Shown here: positions 55,356 through 63,962 of the stretch, piece after piece
How positions within the stretch are numbered: position 1 is the stretch's first letter
How the letters are laid out: every line of letters begins with the position of its first letter
Assembly: GCA_900472605.1 (NCBI GenBank)
Contig: UCJD01000049.1
Span: 1-64,000 of the forward strand
Source of the DNA: Hyphomicrobiales bacterium
GTDB taxonomy: Bacteria > Pseudomonadota > Alphaproteobacteria > Rhizobiales > Rhizobiaceae
Length of the DNA stretch: 64,000 nucleotides
Direction: 5' to 3'
Made by a program: the position numbers and the translations under genes
The notes under the pieces: model-generated
Seen by the model: only the letters and a program-made list of their open reading frames with translations
The model's database searches: none
Told to the model about the DNA's origin: nothing

Positions 55356-58300
55356 ATGGTGGAGCAGGTGTTTTTGGGACCGAACGGGGACATTCTCGAA
55401 CTGGCATGCCGCCGGATCGCGGATCTGGACAACCCTGCCTATGTCAAGAACAGCGAACTGCGCTATGTCGCGGTCAACCAAGCCTATGCGGATTTCTTCC
55501 AAAAGGAGATTTCGGATTTCATCGGCCGGCGCAGCCGCGAGTTGTTCGACCGCCCGGAAGAGCAGGACCGCGAGGACAAGGAACGTCGCGCGCTGGTTTT
55601 CGGCAGCGAGGAAAGCACCTTGTGTTTCGACGCAACAGGCGATGTCCATGACCGCGTGCGGATCGAGAGCTTCGCGCTGTCGGAGGAGCGGATCTACGTG
55701 CTCGGCATGTTCGAAGAGGCGCGCAAGGCGGCGCGGCCGAAATGGCCGGCGACGCGGGCGCTCGGTGAAAACAGCACCGATATCGATTTTCTGCGCCATG
55801 TGATCGAAGCGCTCCCGGTCGCCGCCTTCGTGCGCGACGAGGATCACCGTCTGGTCTATGCCAATGCGTCTTACGAACAGCTGACGGGTCTGCCGCGGGC
55901 AGAGGCGCTGGGCAAGACCGAGCGCGAGATGTTCGGCAAGGCGGCCGGCGACATGGTGAGCCGTGGCCATGTGCAGGCGCTCGCCAAGGGGGAGGCTCGC
56001 GATATCGAGAGCCTGGTTCCCGGTGCCAAAGGCGGGGTCTACCCGATCCTCGCGCAGATCAACCGGATCAATGGCGACGACGGCCGGCCCTATACCGTCG
56101 GGTCCTTCTCGGATGTCTCGTTGCTGAAGGAGCGCGAAAGCGCGCTCATCGCCGCGCAGGCCCATACGGAAATTCTCCATCGCGATATGGCGAGGGTGCT
56201 GAATTCGCTGCCCGTCGGTGTTCTGATCCTCGAGAGCGATCTCACGATCCGCTATGGCAACCAAGCATTCTATACGATCTCGGAGCTGCCCGAGGGCCTG
56301 TTCGACGGCAAGGGCTTTGCCGAGCTTGTCGAATACAATCACACGCTGGGGCGCTATCCGCCCGGCGTGACGGCCGAGGAGATCCTGGCGCGGCGCACCG
56401 ATCAGTTCCGCTCCGAGCAGCCGGCGGCGGCCGAGATCAACTGGGGCGACAAGTTCCTCCTGGTCGATAGCCGCAAGATCTCCACGGACCGCATTCTGCT
56501 GACCTATGCCGACGTTTCGGCCGTGCGTCGGCATGAGCGCGAAATCCACGCCGCCCGCGAGGAACTCGAAAACCTCGGCGAGCTGATGGGCGATGCGACG
56601 CATGCGATGTCGCAGGGCCTGCTCGTGCTGCAGGACGGTGAAATCCTGCTCAGCAACGATGCGCTGGCCGGTATGCTGGACCTTTCCTCCGAACGCGTCG
56701 CGGTCGGGCGCGACTGGCGCGAGATGCTGTCATTTTGCGCTGCGCGTGGGGATTTCCCTGAGGGTGCCGATCTGGTGCTCAACGATATCGGGCAGGCACT
56801 TGCCGATGGCCGCCCGGCGTCGCGTCTGTTTCGCGTGCCCGATGGCCGCTGGGTGCAGATGGACGTCATGGTCAGCGCGCGCCGGCATTGGGTGGTGTTG
56901 TTTACCGACATTTCAGTGATGAAGATCCGCGAAGGCGATCTTGAGAACCTGCTCGAACGCGCCGAAGTCGCCGATCGGGTGAAGTCGGAATTCCTGGCCA
57001 ATATGAGCCATGAAATCCGCACGCCGATGAACGGTGTTCTCGGCATGGCCGAACTGCTTTCTAAGACCAATCTCGATACGCGCCAGAAGACCTTCATCGA
57101 TATCATCACCAAGTCGGGCAACGCGCTGATGACCATCATCAACGATATTCTCGACTTCTCGAAGATCGATTCCGGGCAGATGACCCTGCGCCGTGTGACG
57201 TTCGATCCGGTGGAGGCCGTCGAGGACGTGGTGATGCTGCTGTCGTCGCTGGCGGCGGAAAAGAGCATCGAGCTTCTGGTGCGCGTGACGCCTGACATGC
57301 CGGCCGCCATCATCGGCGATGCCGGGCGGTTTCGCCAGATCGTCACCAATCTTGTCGGCAATGCCGTCAAGTTCACCGAGCGGGGACATGTGCTGGTCGA
57401 GCTCGGCTATATCGCGGGGGCGGCCGACGAGATCATGGCGACGCTGCGTATCGAGGATACCGGGATCGGCATGCCGAGAGATCGGCTGGACCAGATCTTC
57501 GGCAAGTTCTCGCAGATCGATTCCTCCTCGACGCGGCGCCACGAGGGCACCGGGCTGGGGCTGGCGATCACCGCGGGTCTCGTCGATCTGTTCGGCGGTT
57601 ATATAGAAGTCGACAGCGCTGTCGGAGAAGGCTCGGTCTTCACCGTCACCCTGCCGTTCACCGTCGGCGCCAAGCGGGCGGAACCGCGGCCGCTACCGGT
57701 CAATGTGCGCGGCGCACGCGTGCTTGTCATCGACGACAATGCGGTCAATCGTCAAATCCTAACCGAGCAGCTTGCGCAATGGGGCTTCGATGGCGCGGCT
57801 GCCGAGGACGGCGTCGAGGGGCTCGCCATTCTCGAGGAGGCCTTTGCGCTCGGCGTTTCCATCGATGCGCTGGTGCTCGACTACCAGATTCCGGGGATGA
57901 ACGGCGCCGACATCGCCCGCCTGTTGCGTGCCGATGAACGGTTCAGCGACCTGCCGATCATCTTTCTGACGTCGATGGATATTTCCGGCACCGAGAAGGA
58001 GTTCGCGGCGCTGAACGGCCAGGCGCATCTGATGAAGCCGGCGCGGGCCAATGTGCTGCGCAATACCATCGTCGATGTCGTGCGCACCAACCGGATCAGG
58101 TTGGCGCCGACGCTCCGTGCAGTCATCGAGGCGCCGCCGCTCGAACCTGAATTGCTGCCGGGCGCACTCAGCGAAAGAGCGCTGCCGTCCTTCATCGACG
58201 TGCTCGTCGCCGAGGACAATGAGGTCAACCAGATCGTCTTCACGCAAATCCTGCAGGCGACCGGTCTGAACTTCCTCGTCGTCAAGAACGGGGAGGAGGC

Positions 58301-58592
58301 CGTCGAGGCCTGGGAGGCCTATACGCCACGCATCATCATGATGGACGTGTCGATGCCGATCATGAACGGCCACGACGCGGCGCGGCGTATCCGCGAGCTC
58401 GAACGCGGGCAAGGGCACCGGGTGCCGATCATCGGCGTCACCGCGCATGCGCTCGACGCCGACCGCGATCTCTGCCTCGACGCCGGCATGGACGACTACA
58501 TGGCCAAGCCGATCAGCCCGGAGCTGCTGGAAGAAAAGATCGCGCTCTGGCTCGGCAAGGAAGGCCGCACGAGCGGCATTTCGCTGAGCTGA
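55356..58592 (+). CDS. Large hybrid sensor histidine kinase with PAS domains and two receivers
   Basis: A 1078-residue cytosolic protein without membrane helices. PAS-like regions: about residues 5-130, 145-250 (FVRDEDHRLVYANASYEQLTG), 285-390 and 420-530. Then HisKA with the phospho-His in NMSHEIRTPMNG (about 551), HATPase (N box NLVGNAVKFTE; IEDTGIGMP; GTGLGLAITAGL), and two receivers: the first has the acceptor Asp in VLDYQIPGMNG (about 842), the second in MMDVSMPIMNG (about 994). Start ATG 55356; a TTG at 55341 is also in frame. Signal and output partner are unknown. Confidence 0.9.
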   Translation: MVEQVFLGPNGDILELACRRIADLDNPAYVKNSELRYVAVNQAYADFFQKEISDFIGRRSRELFDRPEEQDREDKERRALVFGSEESTLCFDATGDVHDRVRIESFALSEERIYVLGMFEEARKAARPKWPATRALGENSTDIDFLRHVIEALPVAAFVRDEDHRLVYANASYEQLTGLPRAEALGKTEREMFGKAAGDMVSRGHVQALAKGEARDIESLVPGAKGGVYPILAQINRINGDDGRPYTVGSFSDVSLLKERESALIAAQAHTEILHRDMARVLNSLPVGVLILESDLTIRYGNQAFYTISELPEGLFDGKGFAELVEYNHTLGRYPPGVTAEEILARRTDQFRSEQPAAAEINWGDKFLLVDSRKISTDRILLTYADVSAVRRHEREIHAAREELENLGELMGDATHAMSQGLLVLQDGEILLSNDALAGMLDLSSERVAVGRDWREMLSFCAARGDFPEGADLVLNDIGQALADGRPASRLFRVPDGRWVQMDVMVSARRHWVVLFTDISVMKIREGDLENLLERAEVADRVKSEFLANMSHEIRTPMNGVLGMAELLSKTNLDTRQKTFIDIITKSGNALMTIINDILDFSKIDSGQMTLRRVTFDPVEAVEDVVMLLSSLAAEKSIELLVRVTPDMPAAIIGDAGRFRQIVTNLVGNAVKFTERGHVLVELGYIAGAADEIMATLRIEDTGIGMPRDRLDQIFGKFSQIDSSSTRRHEGTGLGLAITAGLVDLFGGYIEVDSAVGEGSVFTVTLPFTVGAKRAEPRPLPVNVRGARVLVIDDNAVNRQILTEQLAQWGFDGAAAEDGVEGLAILEEAFALGVSIDALVLDYQIPGMNGADIARLLRADERFSDLPIIFLTSMDISGTEKEFAALNGQAHLMKPARANVLRNTIVDVVRTNRIRLAPTLRAVIEAPPLEPELLPGALSERALPSFIDVLVAEDNEVNQIVFTQILQATGLNFLVVKNGEEAVEAWEAYTPRIIMMDVSMPIMNGHDAARRIRELERGQGHRVPIIGVTAHALDADRDLCLDAGMDDYMAKPISPELLEEKIALWLGKEGRTSGISLS

Positions 58593-58604
58593 TCCGGCGC
58601 TTGA

Positions 58605-59345
58605 TTAGCTCTCGGCGGGCTTGACGCCGCACAGCATTTCGCGCTTGCCGGCAAAGCCGGGACGGCGCTCGACCACGAAGCCGGCGGCACCCAGATTGCG
58701 CCGGACGAAACCGGCGGCGGCATAGGTCGCGAAAGTCCCGCCTGGTGCTGTCTTTTCGCAGACCAGCGTCATCAGCTCCTGCGACCACATGTCAGCATTT
58801 CGCGATGGCGCGAAGCCATCCAGATACCAGGCATCGAAACCCGCCTCGGCGGCGGCAACGCCATCGAGCGCCCGGCCGCAGACGACGCTGAGCGTGGTCT
58901 GCTCGTCGAGCTTCAAGGACACGATGCCCTCGGGCACATTCGGCCAGGCGGCGGTGAGCGCGATACGCTCGGCATCGATCTCCGGCCAGTGCGACAGCGC
59001 GCGGTCGATTTCCGCGCGCCGCATCGGGTAGAGCTCGAAGGACATGAAGTGCAGCTGCTGGCCTTCGGTGCGCCTCAGCTTCCAGTTCCTGAAGGTCTCG
59101 GCGAAGTTCAGGCCGGTGCCGAAACCCAGCTCGCCGATCAGGAAGCTTTGCGCGTCAGCCCATCGCTCGGGCAGGCCGTTTCCTGCGAGGAAGACGTGGC
59201 CGCATTCGAGGCGGCCGTCGGTCTGGCAATAAAAATGGTCGCCAAAGGCCGGCGAATAGGGCATATCGCCGTCGCGCCATTCAAGCGGCCGGTTCGCCAT
59301 CTCAGCCTGCGCCGAATTACTCTGATCGGGATCGATGTCTGTCAT
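58605..59345 (-). CDS. mnmD: tRNA (mnm5s2U34) methyltransferase domain, MnmD
   Basis: A 246-residue protein with the MnmD fold: SAM-binding GELGFGTGLNFAETF, then WYLDGFAPSRNADMWSQELM, which is the family motif. It methylates the 5-aminomethyl group of U34 in tRNAs for Lys, Glu and Gln. In enterobacteria the domain is fused to the FAD oxidase in MnmC; here it stands alone. Its ATG (59343-59345) overlaps the divergent gene's start. Confidence 0.88.
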   Translation of the reverse strand: MTDIDPDQSNSAQAEMANRPLEWRDGDMPYSPAFGDHFYCQTDGRLECGHVFLAGNGLPERWADAQSFLIGELGFGTGLNFAETFRNWKLRRTEGQQLHFMSFELYPMRRAEIDRALSHWPEIDAERIALTAAWPNVPEGIVSLKLDEQTTLSVVCGRALDGVAAAEAGFDAWYLDGFAPSRNADMWSQELMTLVCEKTAPGGTFATYAAAGFVRRNLGAAGFVVERRPGFAGKREMLCGVKPAES

Positions 59346-60522
59346 GTCAACAGCCGATAGTCCGGCCTTGCCCTCGGGTCAATCGTCCACTGATCTGTTG
59401 ATCGTCGGCGGCGGCATCATGGGGCTTTGGGCGGCCGTCTACGCCGAGCGGATGGGGATCGACGCGGTGCTGATCGATGCCGGCGTGCTGGGCCAAGGAG
59501 CCAGCGGCGGCTTGCTCGGCGCGCTGATGCCGCACATGCCGGATAAATGGAACCCGAAGAAGCAGTTTCAGTTCGATGCGCTGGTGGCGCTGGAGGCGGA
59601 GGTCACGCGGCTGGAAAATGAGACGGGCCTCTCGACGGGCTACCGCCGTTCGGGTCGCCTGATCCCGCTTCCCAAGCCGCATCTGCGCGATATCGCGCTC
59701 GGGCACTCTGCCGATGCAGACAGCCATTGGCATAGCGGAGAGCGCCGCTTTCATTGGCATGTGATCGATACTCCTGACGTATCCGGCTGGCCGGATGCTG
59801 CCGATATGGAGGGCGGCTTCGTGCATGACACGCTGGCCGGCCGGGTGGCGCCGCGATCGCTGACGGGTGTGCTCGCTGCCTTTCTCCGCCGCGCCAAATA
59901 CGTCCGCATCGTCGAGAATTCGGTCGTTCGGGATATCGATGCCGGGCGCGGGATCGCCGAAACCGCTGCCGGGGCGATTGCCTTCGGACATTGCATCATC
60001 GCGGCCGGCCATCAGTCGTTTCCGCTTCTGGCGCGCGAGACATCAGGACTGACACAGCCGCTCGGCCAGCCGGTGAAGGGCCAGTCGGCGCTCTTGAAGG
60101 TCGATGTCGATCCTGGCTTGCCGACCATCTTTCGCGACGGGCTCTATGTGGTGGCACATGAGGGCGGGCATGTCGCGATCGGCAGCACCAGCGAGAACCG
60201 GTTCGACGCACCGTTTGCGACCGATGGGCAGCTGGATGTGCTGGTCGAGAAGGCGCGGGCGCTGGTGCCCCTGCTGCGCGACGCGCCCGTTATCGAGCGG
60301 TGGGCAGGACTGCGGCCCAAGGCGATCGACCGCGACCCGATGATCGGCCCGCATCCTGCGCATGAGAAGTTGCTGGCGCTGACCGGCGGCTTCAAGGTCA
60401 GCTTCGGCCTCGCGCACCGGCTGGCCGAGGCGGTGGTGCAGATGGCCGCGGGCAACCCGATCCCGTTTGCGGTGCCCGAGAGTTTTCACCTGATCAATCA
60501 TATTCACGTCGCTTCACGCTAG
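59335..60522 (+). CDS. FAD-dependent DAO-type oxidoreductase, MnmC2 (MnmC oxidase)-like
   Basis: A 395-residue protein with FAD-binding DLLIVGGGIMGLWAAVYAER, GASGGLLGALMPHMP and a C-terminal GGFKVSFGLAHRLAEAV. It is a glycine-oxidase-fold protein resembling the MnmC(o) domain, which removes the carboxymethyl group from cmnm5s2U34. It is divergent from mnmD with no spacer (start region CATG shared), so the two halves of MnmC are encoded head to head. Start may be 59335 (MSVM) or 59344. Confidence 0.75.
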   Translation: MSVMSTADSPALPSGQSSTDLLIVGGGIMGLWAAVYAERMGIDAVLIDAGVLGQGASGGLLGALMPHMPDKWNPKKQFQFDALVALEAEVTRLENETGLSTGYRRSGRLIPLPKPHLRDIALGHSADADSHWHSGERRFHWHVIDTPDVSGWPDAADMEGGFVHDTLAGRVAPRSLTGVLAAFLRRAKYVRIVENSVVRDIDAGRGIAETAAGAIAFGHCIIAAGHQSFPLLARETSGLTQPLGQPVKGQSALLKVDVDPGLPTIFRDGLYVVAHEGGHVAIGSTSENRFDAPFATDGQLDVLVEKARALVPLLRDAPVIERWAGLRPKAIDRDPMIGPHPAHEKLLALTGGFKVSFGLAHRLAEAVVQMAAGNPIPFAVPESFHLINHIHVASR

Positions 60523-60643
60523 TTCACGTTAAACGTGAATTAGCGTTCGCTACCCTTCGTCAATCTGTCATGCAAATCGCCTATCTGCTTGCAAAACGGC
60601 GGCGCGCTGACGAGTCGCGCCTGATGCCGACGGAGAAAATTGT

Positions 60644-61366
60644 ATGCGATACGCCATTTGTTTCACGCCTGCCGCGAATGACCCGCTGTCGCATGCGGCT
60701 GCCAATTGGCTTGGCCGAAACGTGTTTTCCGGCGAGATGGTGGAGCCCACGGCGATCCGCGGTCTCAGCATTCACGAGGTCGCCTTCCACACGGCGGTGC
60801 CCAGACGCTACGGCTTTCATGGCGCTTTGAAGGCACCATTTCGGCTTGCGGCCGATATGTCGGAGCCGCAACTCCTGCGGGAATTGATGCGCTTCTGCGG
60901 CACGCTGACGCCGTTTTCCATCCCGCGGCTTGAGGTTGCGCGCAGTGGTAGCATCTTCAGCCTGGTGCCGTCATTGCCCTGCGAAAACGTCCAGTATCTG
61001 GCGTCCTCGATCGTCCAGCAATTCGATCAGTTCCGGGCGCCGCTCAGCGATGCGGACATCGAGCGCAGCGATCCCGATGGGCTCTCGGCGGCGCAATTCG
61101 CCAATCTGCATCGCTGGGGATGCCCCTATGTGATGGACGAGTTCCGTTTCCACATGCCGTTGACCGGTCCGGTCAGCCTGATCGACATGCAACGCATCGA
61201 GCGCTCGCTGCGCAGCGTTTTCGAGCCGGTTCTCATCGATCCGGTGAAGATATCGAACGTGGCGCTGATGGTCGAAGAGGGCAATGGCGGGCCGTTCAGA
61301 GTGCATTCGCTGCATCCGATGGGCAAGGTCAGCGCGCGGCGCGAACGGGTTCCGGTTCCGGCCTAA
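60644..61366 (+). CDS. DUF1045 protein (2H phosphodiesterase-like)
   Basis: A 240-residue protein beginning MRYAICFTPAANDPLSHAAA, with two HxA/HxP segments (YGFHGALKAPF and FRFHMPLTGP) that resemble the two histidine motifs of 2H phosphoesterases. DUF1045 genes are best known from phosphonate (phn) operons, where they are thought to process cyclic phosphodiesters. Here it is instead upstream of the purine catabolism genes, 98 bases away on the same strand. Confidence 0.8.
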   Translation: MRYAICFTPAANDPLSHAAANWLGRNVFSGEMVEPTAIRGLSIHEVAFHTAVPRRYGFHGALKAPFRLAADMSEPQLLRELMRFCGTLTPFSIPRLEVARSGSIFSLVPSLPCENVQYLASSIVQQFDQFRAPLSDADIERSDPDGLSAAQFANLHRWGCPYVMDEFRFHMPLTGPVSLIDMQRIERSLRSVFEPVLIDPVKISNVALMVEEGNGGPFRVHSLHPMGKVSARRERVPVPA

Positions 61367-61464
61367 ACGATTGTGCGATAAGTGCAAAACGCCGTTGCGT
61401 CGTTTCCGTCTCGACATTCGCTCTCGAGGTGTTACCGTTCGCCGACTTTCTGGAAGGTGATTTC

Positions 61465-62388
61465 ATGGTATCCGAGACTTACCCGCGCAATCTCGTCGGC
61501 TATGGCCGCAACACCCCCGACCCGAAATGGCCCGGCGGCGCCAATATCGCCGTGCAGTTCGTCATCAACTACGAAGAGGGCGGCGAGAGCTGCATTCTGG
61601 ATGGCGACGCCGCGTCGGAAAACCTGCTGTCGGAGATCGTCGGCGCTGCGGCCTGGCCCGGCCAGCGCAATCTCAACATGGAATCGATCTACGAATACGG
61701 CTCGCGGGCCGGTTTCTGGCGGCTGTGGCGATTGTTCACCGAGCTCAAGGTGCAGGCAACCGTCTATGGCGTGACGCAGGCCATGGCGCGCAACCCCGAG
61801 GCGGTGGCGGCGATGAAGGAAGCCGGCTGGGAAATCGCCAGCCACGGCTACCGCTGGTTGGAATACAAGGATTTCCAAGAGGACCTGGAGCGCAAGCATA
61901 TTCTCGAAGCCGTGCGGCTGCACACCGAGCTTACCGGCGAGCGGCCCTACGGCATGTATCAGGGCAAGCCATCCGACAACACGCTGAGGCTGGTGCAGGA
62001 GGAGGGCGGTTTCCTCTACTCGTCGGACAGCTATGCCGACGATCTGCCTTTCTGGGTGAAGGGCGTGGACGACAAGCCGTTCCTGATCATCCCCTACACG
62101 CTCGAAACCAACGACATGCGCTTCGCCACGCCGCAGGGCTTCAACTCGGGTGACCAGTTTTTCACCTATCTCAAGGATGCCTTCGACACGCTCTATGAAG
62201 AGGGTGCTGCGGGCAGCCCGAAGATGATGTCGATCGGCCTGCATTGCCGCCTCGTCGGCCGTCCCGGCCGGGCCGCGGCGCTGAAGCGCTTCATGCAATA
62301 TGTGCTCGACCACGAAAAGGTGTGGATCCCGCGCCGCATCGAGATCGCCGAGCATTGGCACAAGCACCACAAGCCGGAGGCCATCTGA
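61465..62388 (+). CDS. puuE: Allantoinase PuuE (polysaccharide-deacetylase fold)
   Basis: A 307-residue protein of the NodB-like fold with the PuuE signature MVSETYPRNLVGYGRNTPDP at its start and VNYEEGGE, YEYGSRAGFWRL, EIASHGYRWLEY, and MSIGLHCRLVGRPGR. It hydrolyses allantoin to allantoate without cofactor. ATG 61465 has GGAAGGTG upstream; in-frame codons before it are spurious. Its stop overlaps the next start (TGATG). Confidence 0.92.
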   Translation: MVSETYPRNLVGYGRNTPDPKWPGGANIAVQFVINYEEGGESCILDGDAASENLLSEIVGAAAWPGQRNLNMESIYEYGSRAGFWRLWRLFTELKVQATVYGVTQAMARNPEAVAAMKEAGWEIASHGYRWLEYKDFQEDLERKHILEAVRLHTELTGERPYGMYQGKPSDNTLRLVQEEGGFLYSSDSYADDLPFWVKGVDDKPFLIIPYTLETNDMRFATPQGFNSGDQFFTYLKDAFDTLYEEGAAGSPKMMSIGLHCRLVGRPGRAAALKRFMQYVLDHEKVWIPRRIEIAEHWHKHHKPEAI

Positions 62389-62885
62389 TGATCGCGCGCG
62401 ACGAATTCATCTCCCGCTTCGGCGGCGTCTTCGAGCACTCGCCCTTCATCGCCGAGCGGGCCTATGACGACGGTTTCGTCGGCGAGACGCTCGATGTCGA
62501 TCGCGTGCACACCGCGCTGGTGGCGATCTTCCGCGCCGCGAGCCCTGAGGAGCGCCTCGGCGTGCTGCGCGCCCACCCCGACCTCGCCGGCCGCCTGGCG
62601 ATCGCGGGTGATCTCACCGACGACAGCAAAAAGGAACAGGCCGGCGCCGGCCTCGACCGCTTGAGCGCGCAAGAGCACCAGCGCTTCACGGAACTCAACA
62701 GCGCCTATGTCGAGAAATTCGGCTTTCCCTTCATCATCGCGGTAAAGGGTCTCGACAAGCGGGCGATCCTCGCTGCCTTTGAAAAGCGCATCGACAATGG
62801 CCGCGACGAGGAATTCGAAACGGCAACCGCGCAGGTGGAGCGCATTGCGCTCTTGAGGCTCGAGGCACTGCTGCCGACACGCTAA
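62388..62885 (+). CDS. uraD: OHCU decarboxylase (uraD)
   Basis: A 165-residue helical protein with RFGGVFEHSPFIAERA near the start and AHPDLAG followed by the ADLTDDS-like GDLTDDSKKEQAGAGLDRLS, the motif of 2-oxo-4-hydroxy-4-carboxy-5-ureidoimidazoline decarboxylase. It converts OHCU to S-allantoin, which PuuE then opens. Coupled to puuE by an overlapping stop/start. Confidence 0.92.
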   Translation: MIARDEFISRFGGVFEHSPFIAERAYDDGFVGETLDVDRVHTALVAIFRAASPEERLGVLRAHPDLAGRLAIAGDLTDDSKKEQAGAGLDRLSAQEHQRFTELNSAYVEKFGFPFIIAVKGLDKRAILAAFEKRIDNGRDEEFETATAQVERIALLRLEALLPTR

Positions 62886-62912
62886 GCGACACCGCTTTTC
62901 TCTTGTCCGCCC

Positions 62913-62959
62913 GCCGCTTATAGTCGTCGCCGAGGAGCAAAGACGATGAGACCATCCGA
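62913..62959 (+). repeat. Direct repeat copy 1: promoter and start of MNT gene
   Basis: 47 bases identical to 63636-63682, containing TTATAGT (a possible -10), the GAGGAG ribosome-binding site and the first codons of the nucleotidyltransferase. The duplication continues at high identity into both coding regions. Confidence 0.9.
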
Positions 62960-63239
62960 AGTGCTGGAGCAAAACAGGCAGGCGATCCGCGAGGCGACGA
63001 CACGCTTCAACGCGACGAACCCGCGTGTCTTCGGCTCGGTGGCGCGTGGCGAGGATCGGTTGGATAGCGATCTGGATATTCTGGTTGATGCGTTGCCAGG
63101 AAGCACGTTGCTGACGCTGGGTGGTTTGCAGGATGCACTAGATCAGATGATGCTGGGTACCGAGGTGCATTTGCTGACCCCCGGTGACTTTCCGGAAGAT
63201 GTGCGCCGTCAGGTTCTGAACGAAGCAAAGCCGATATGA
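62946..63239 (+). CDS. MNT-type nucleotidyltransferase antitoxin, copy 1
   Basis: A 97-residue minimal nucleotidyltransferase. Motif FGSVARGEDRLDSDLDILVD holds G30-S31 and the metal ligands D42 and D44. In MntA/HepT pairs such proteins adenylylate a tyrosine of HepT and thereby neutralise it. GAGGAG lies upstream; the stop overlaps the next gene. Confidence 0.9.
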   Translation: MRPSEVLEQNRQAIREATTRFNATNPRVFGSVARGEDRLDSDLDILVDALPGSTLLTLGGLQDALDQMMLGTEVHLLTPGDFPEDVRRQVLNEAKPI

Positions 63240-63598
63240 GCCCGGAGCGGATCGCCAAGCTTCTCGATCGAATGAGGCAGGCGGCGGCCGATGCCCATCG
63301 CATGATCGAAAACATCAGCAGGGAGGAATTCATCGATAATCTTGTCCTGCAACGGGCTGTGGGCATGAGCCTGTTGATGGCTTCGGAAATCGCATCGCAA
63401 CTTCTAAAAGCGCATCCGGAGTTTGTATCGGAACATCCTGAGTTCCCTTGGGCGGCAATGCGCGGAATGCGCAACCGCATTGCTCACGAATATTTCGATA
63501 TCGACTTGGACAAAGTTTGGGCAACCGCGAAGGACGATGTTCCCAATCTGCTGACCGCGCTCGATTCTGTTCGCAAGTGGCGAATTCAGGGTGAATAG
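63236..63598 (+). CDS. HEPN ribonuclease toxin, HepT-like, copy 1
   Basis: A 120-residue helical HEPN protein (DUF86). The catalytic RX4HXY motif is R79-x4-H84-x-Y86 within MRNRIAHEYF; Tyr86 would be the adenylylation target. It overlaps the MNT gene by four bases. Confidence 0.9.
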   Translation: MSPERIAKLLDRMRQAAADAHRMIENISREEFIDNLVLQRAVGMSLLMASEIASQLLKAHPEFVSEHPEFPWAAMRGMRNRIAHEYFDIDLDKVWATAKDDVPNLLTALDSVRKWRIQGE

Positions 63599-63635
63599 CC
63601 GGTGGGCAGAGAGCCCGCTTTTTTCTTTCTCGTCT

Positions 63636-63682
63636 GCCGCTTATAGTCGTCGCCGAGGAGCAAAGACGATGAGACCATCCGA
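63636..63682 (+). repeat. Direct repeat copy 2: promoter and start of second MNT gene
   Basis: Identical in all 47 bases to 62913-62959. It gives the second module its own promoter and ribosome-binding site. Divergence increases further into the gene, so the duplication is recent or the segment is maintained by gene conversion. Confidence 0.9.
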
Positions 63683-63962
63683 GGTGCTGGAGCAGAACAG
63701 GCAGGCGATCCGCGAGGCGACGAAGCGCTTCAATGCGGCGAACCCGCGTGTCTTCGGCTCGGTAGCGCGGGGGGAGGATCGGGCGGATAGCGATCTTGAT
63801 ATTCTGGTTGATACGCTGCCGGGGACGTCTCTTTTCGATCTCGGTGGATTGCTGGAAGAGTTGAAGGACATCATGCAGGGAACGGATATCCATCTCATGG
63901 TTCCCGGAGATTTTCCCGAGAGGGTACGCGCAAGCGTTCTCAGCGAGGCCAAGCCGATATGA
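63669..63962 (+). CDS. MNT-type nucleotidyltransferase antitoxin, copy 2
   Basis: A 97-residue paralogue of copy 1 (start MRPSEVLEQNRQAIREATKR) with the same GSVARGEDRADSDLDILVD active site. The second half is more divergent (LGGLLEELKDIMQGTDIHLM). ATG 63669 lies in the repeated leader, overlapped at its end by the next gene. Confidence 0.9.
   Translation: MRPSEVLEQNRQAIREATKRFNAANPRVFGSVARGEDRADSDLDILVDTLPGTSLFDLGGLLEELKDIMQGTDIHLMVPGDFPERVRASVLSEAKPI

Noticed and set aside
61120-61464. N-terminal extension of the allantoinase frame to 61120
   Set aside because: Overlaps the DUF1045 gene in another frame; the true start at 61465 has GGAAGGTG upstream and the family N-terminus.
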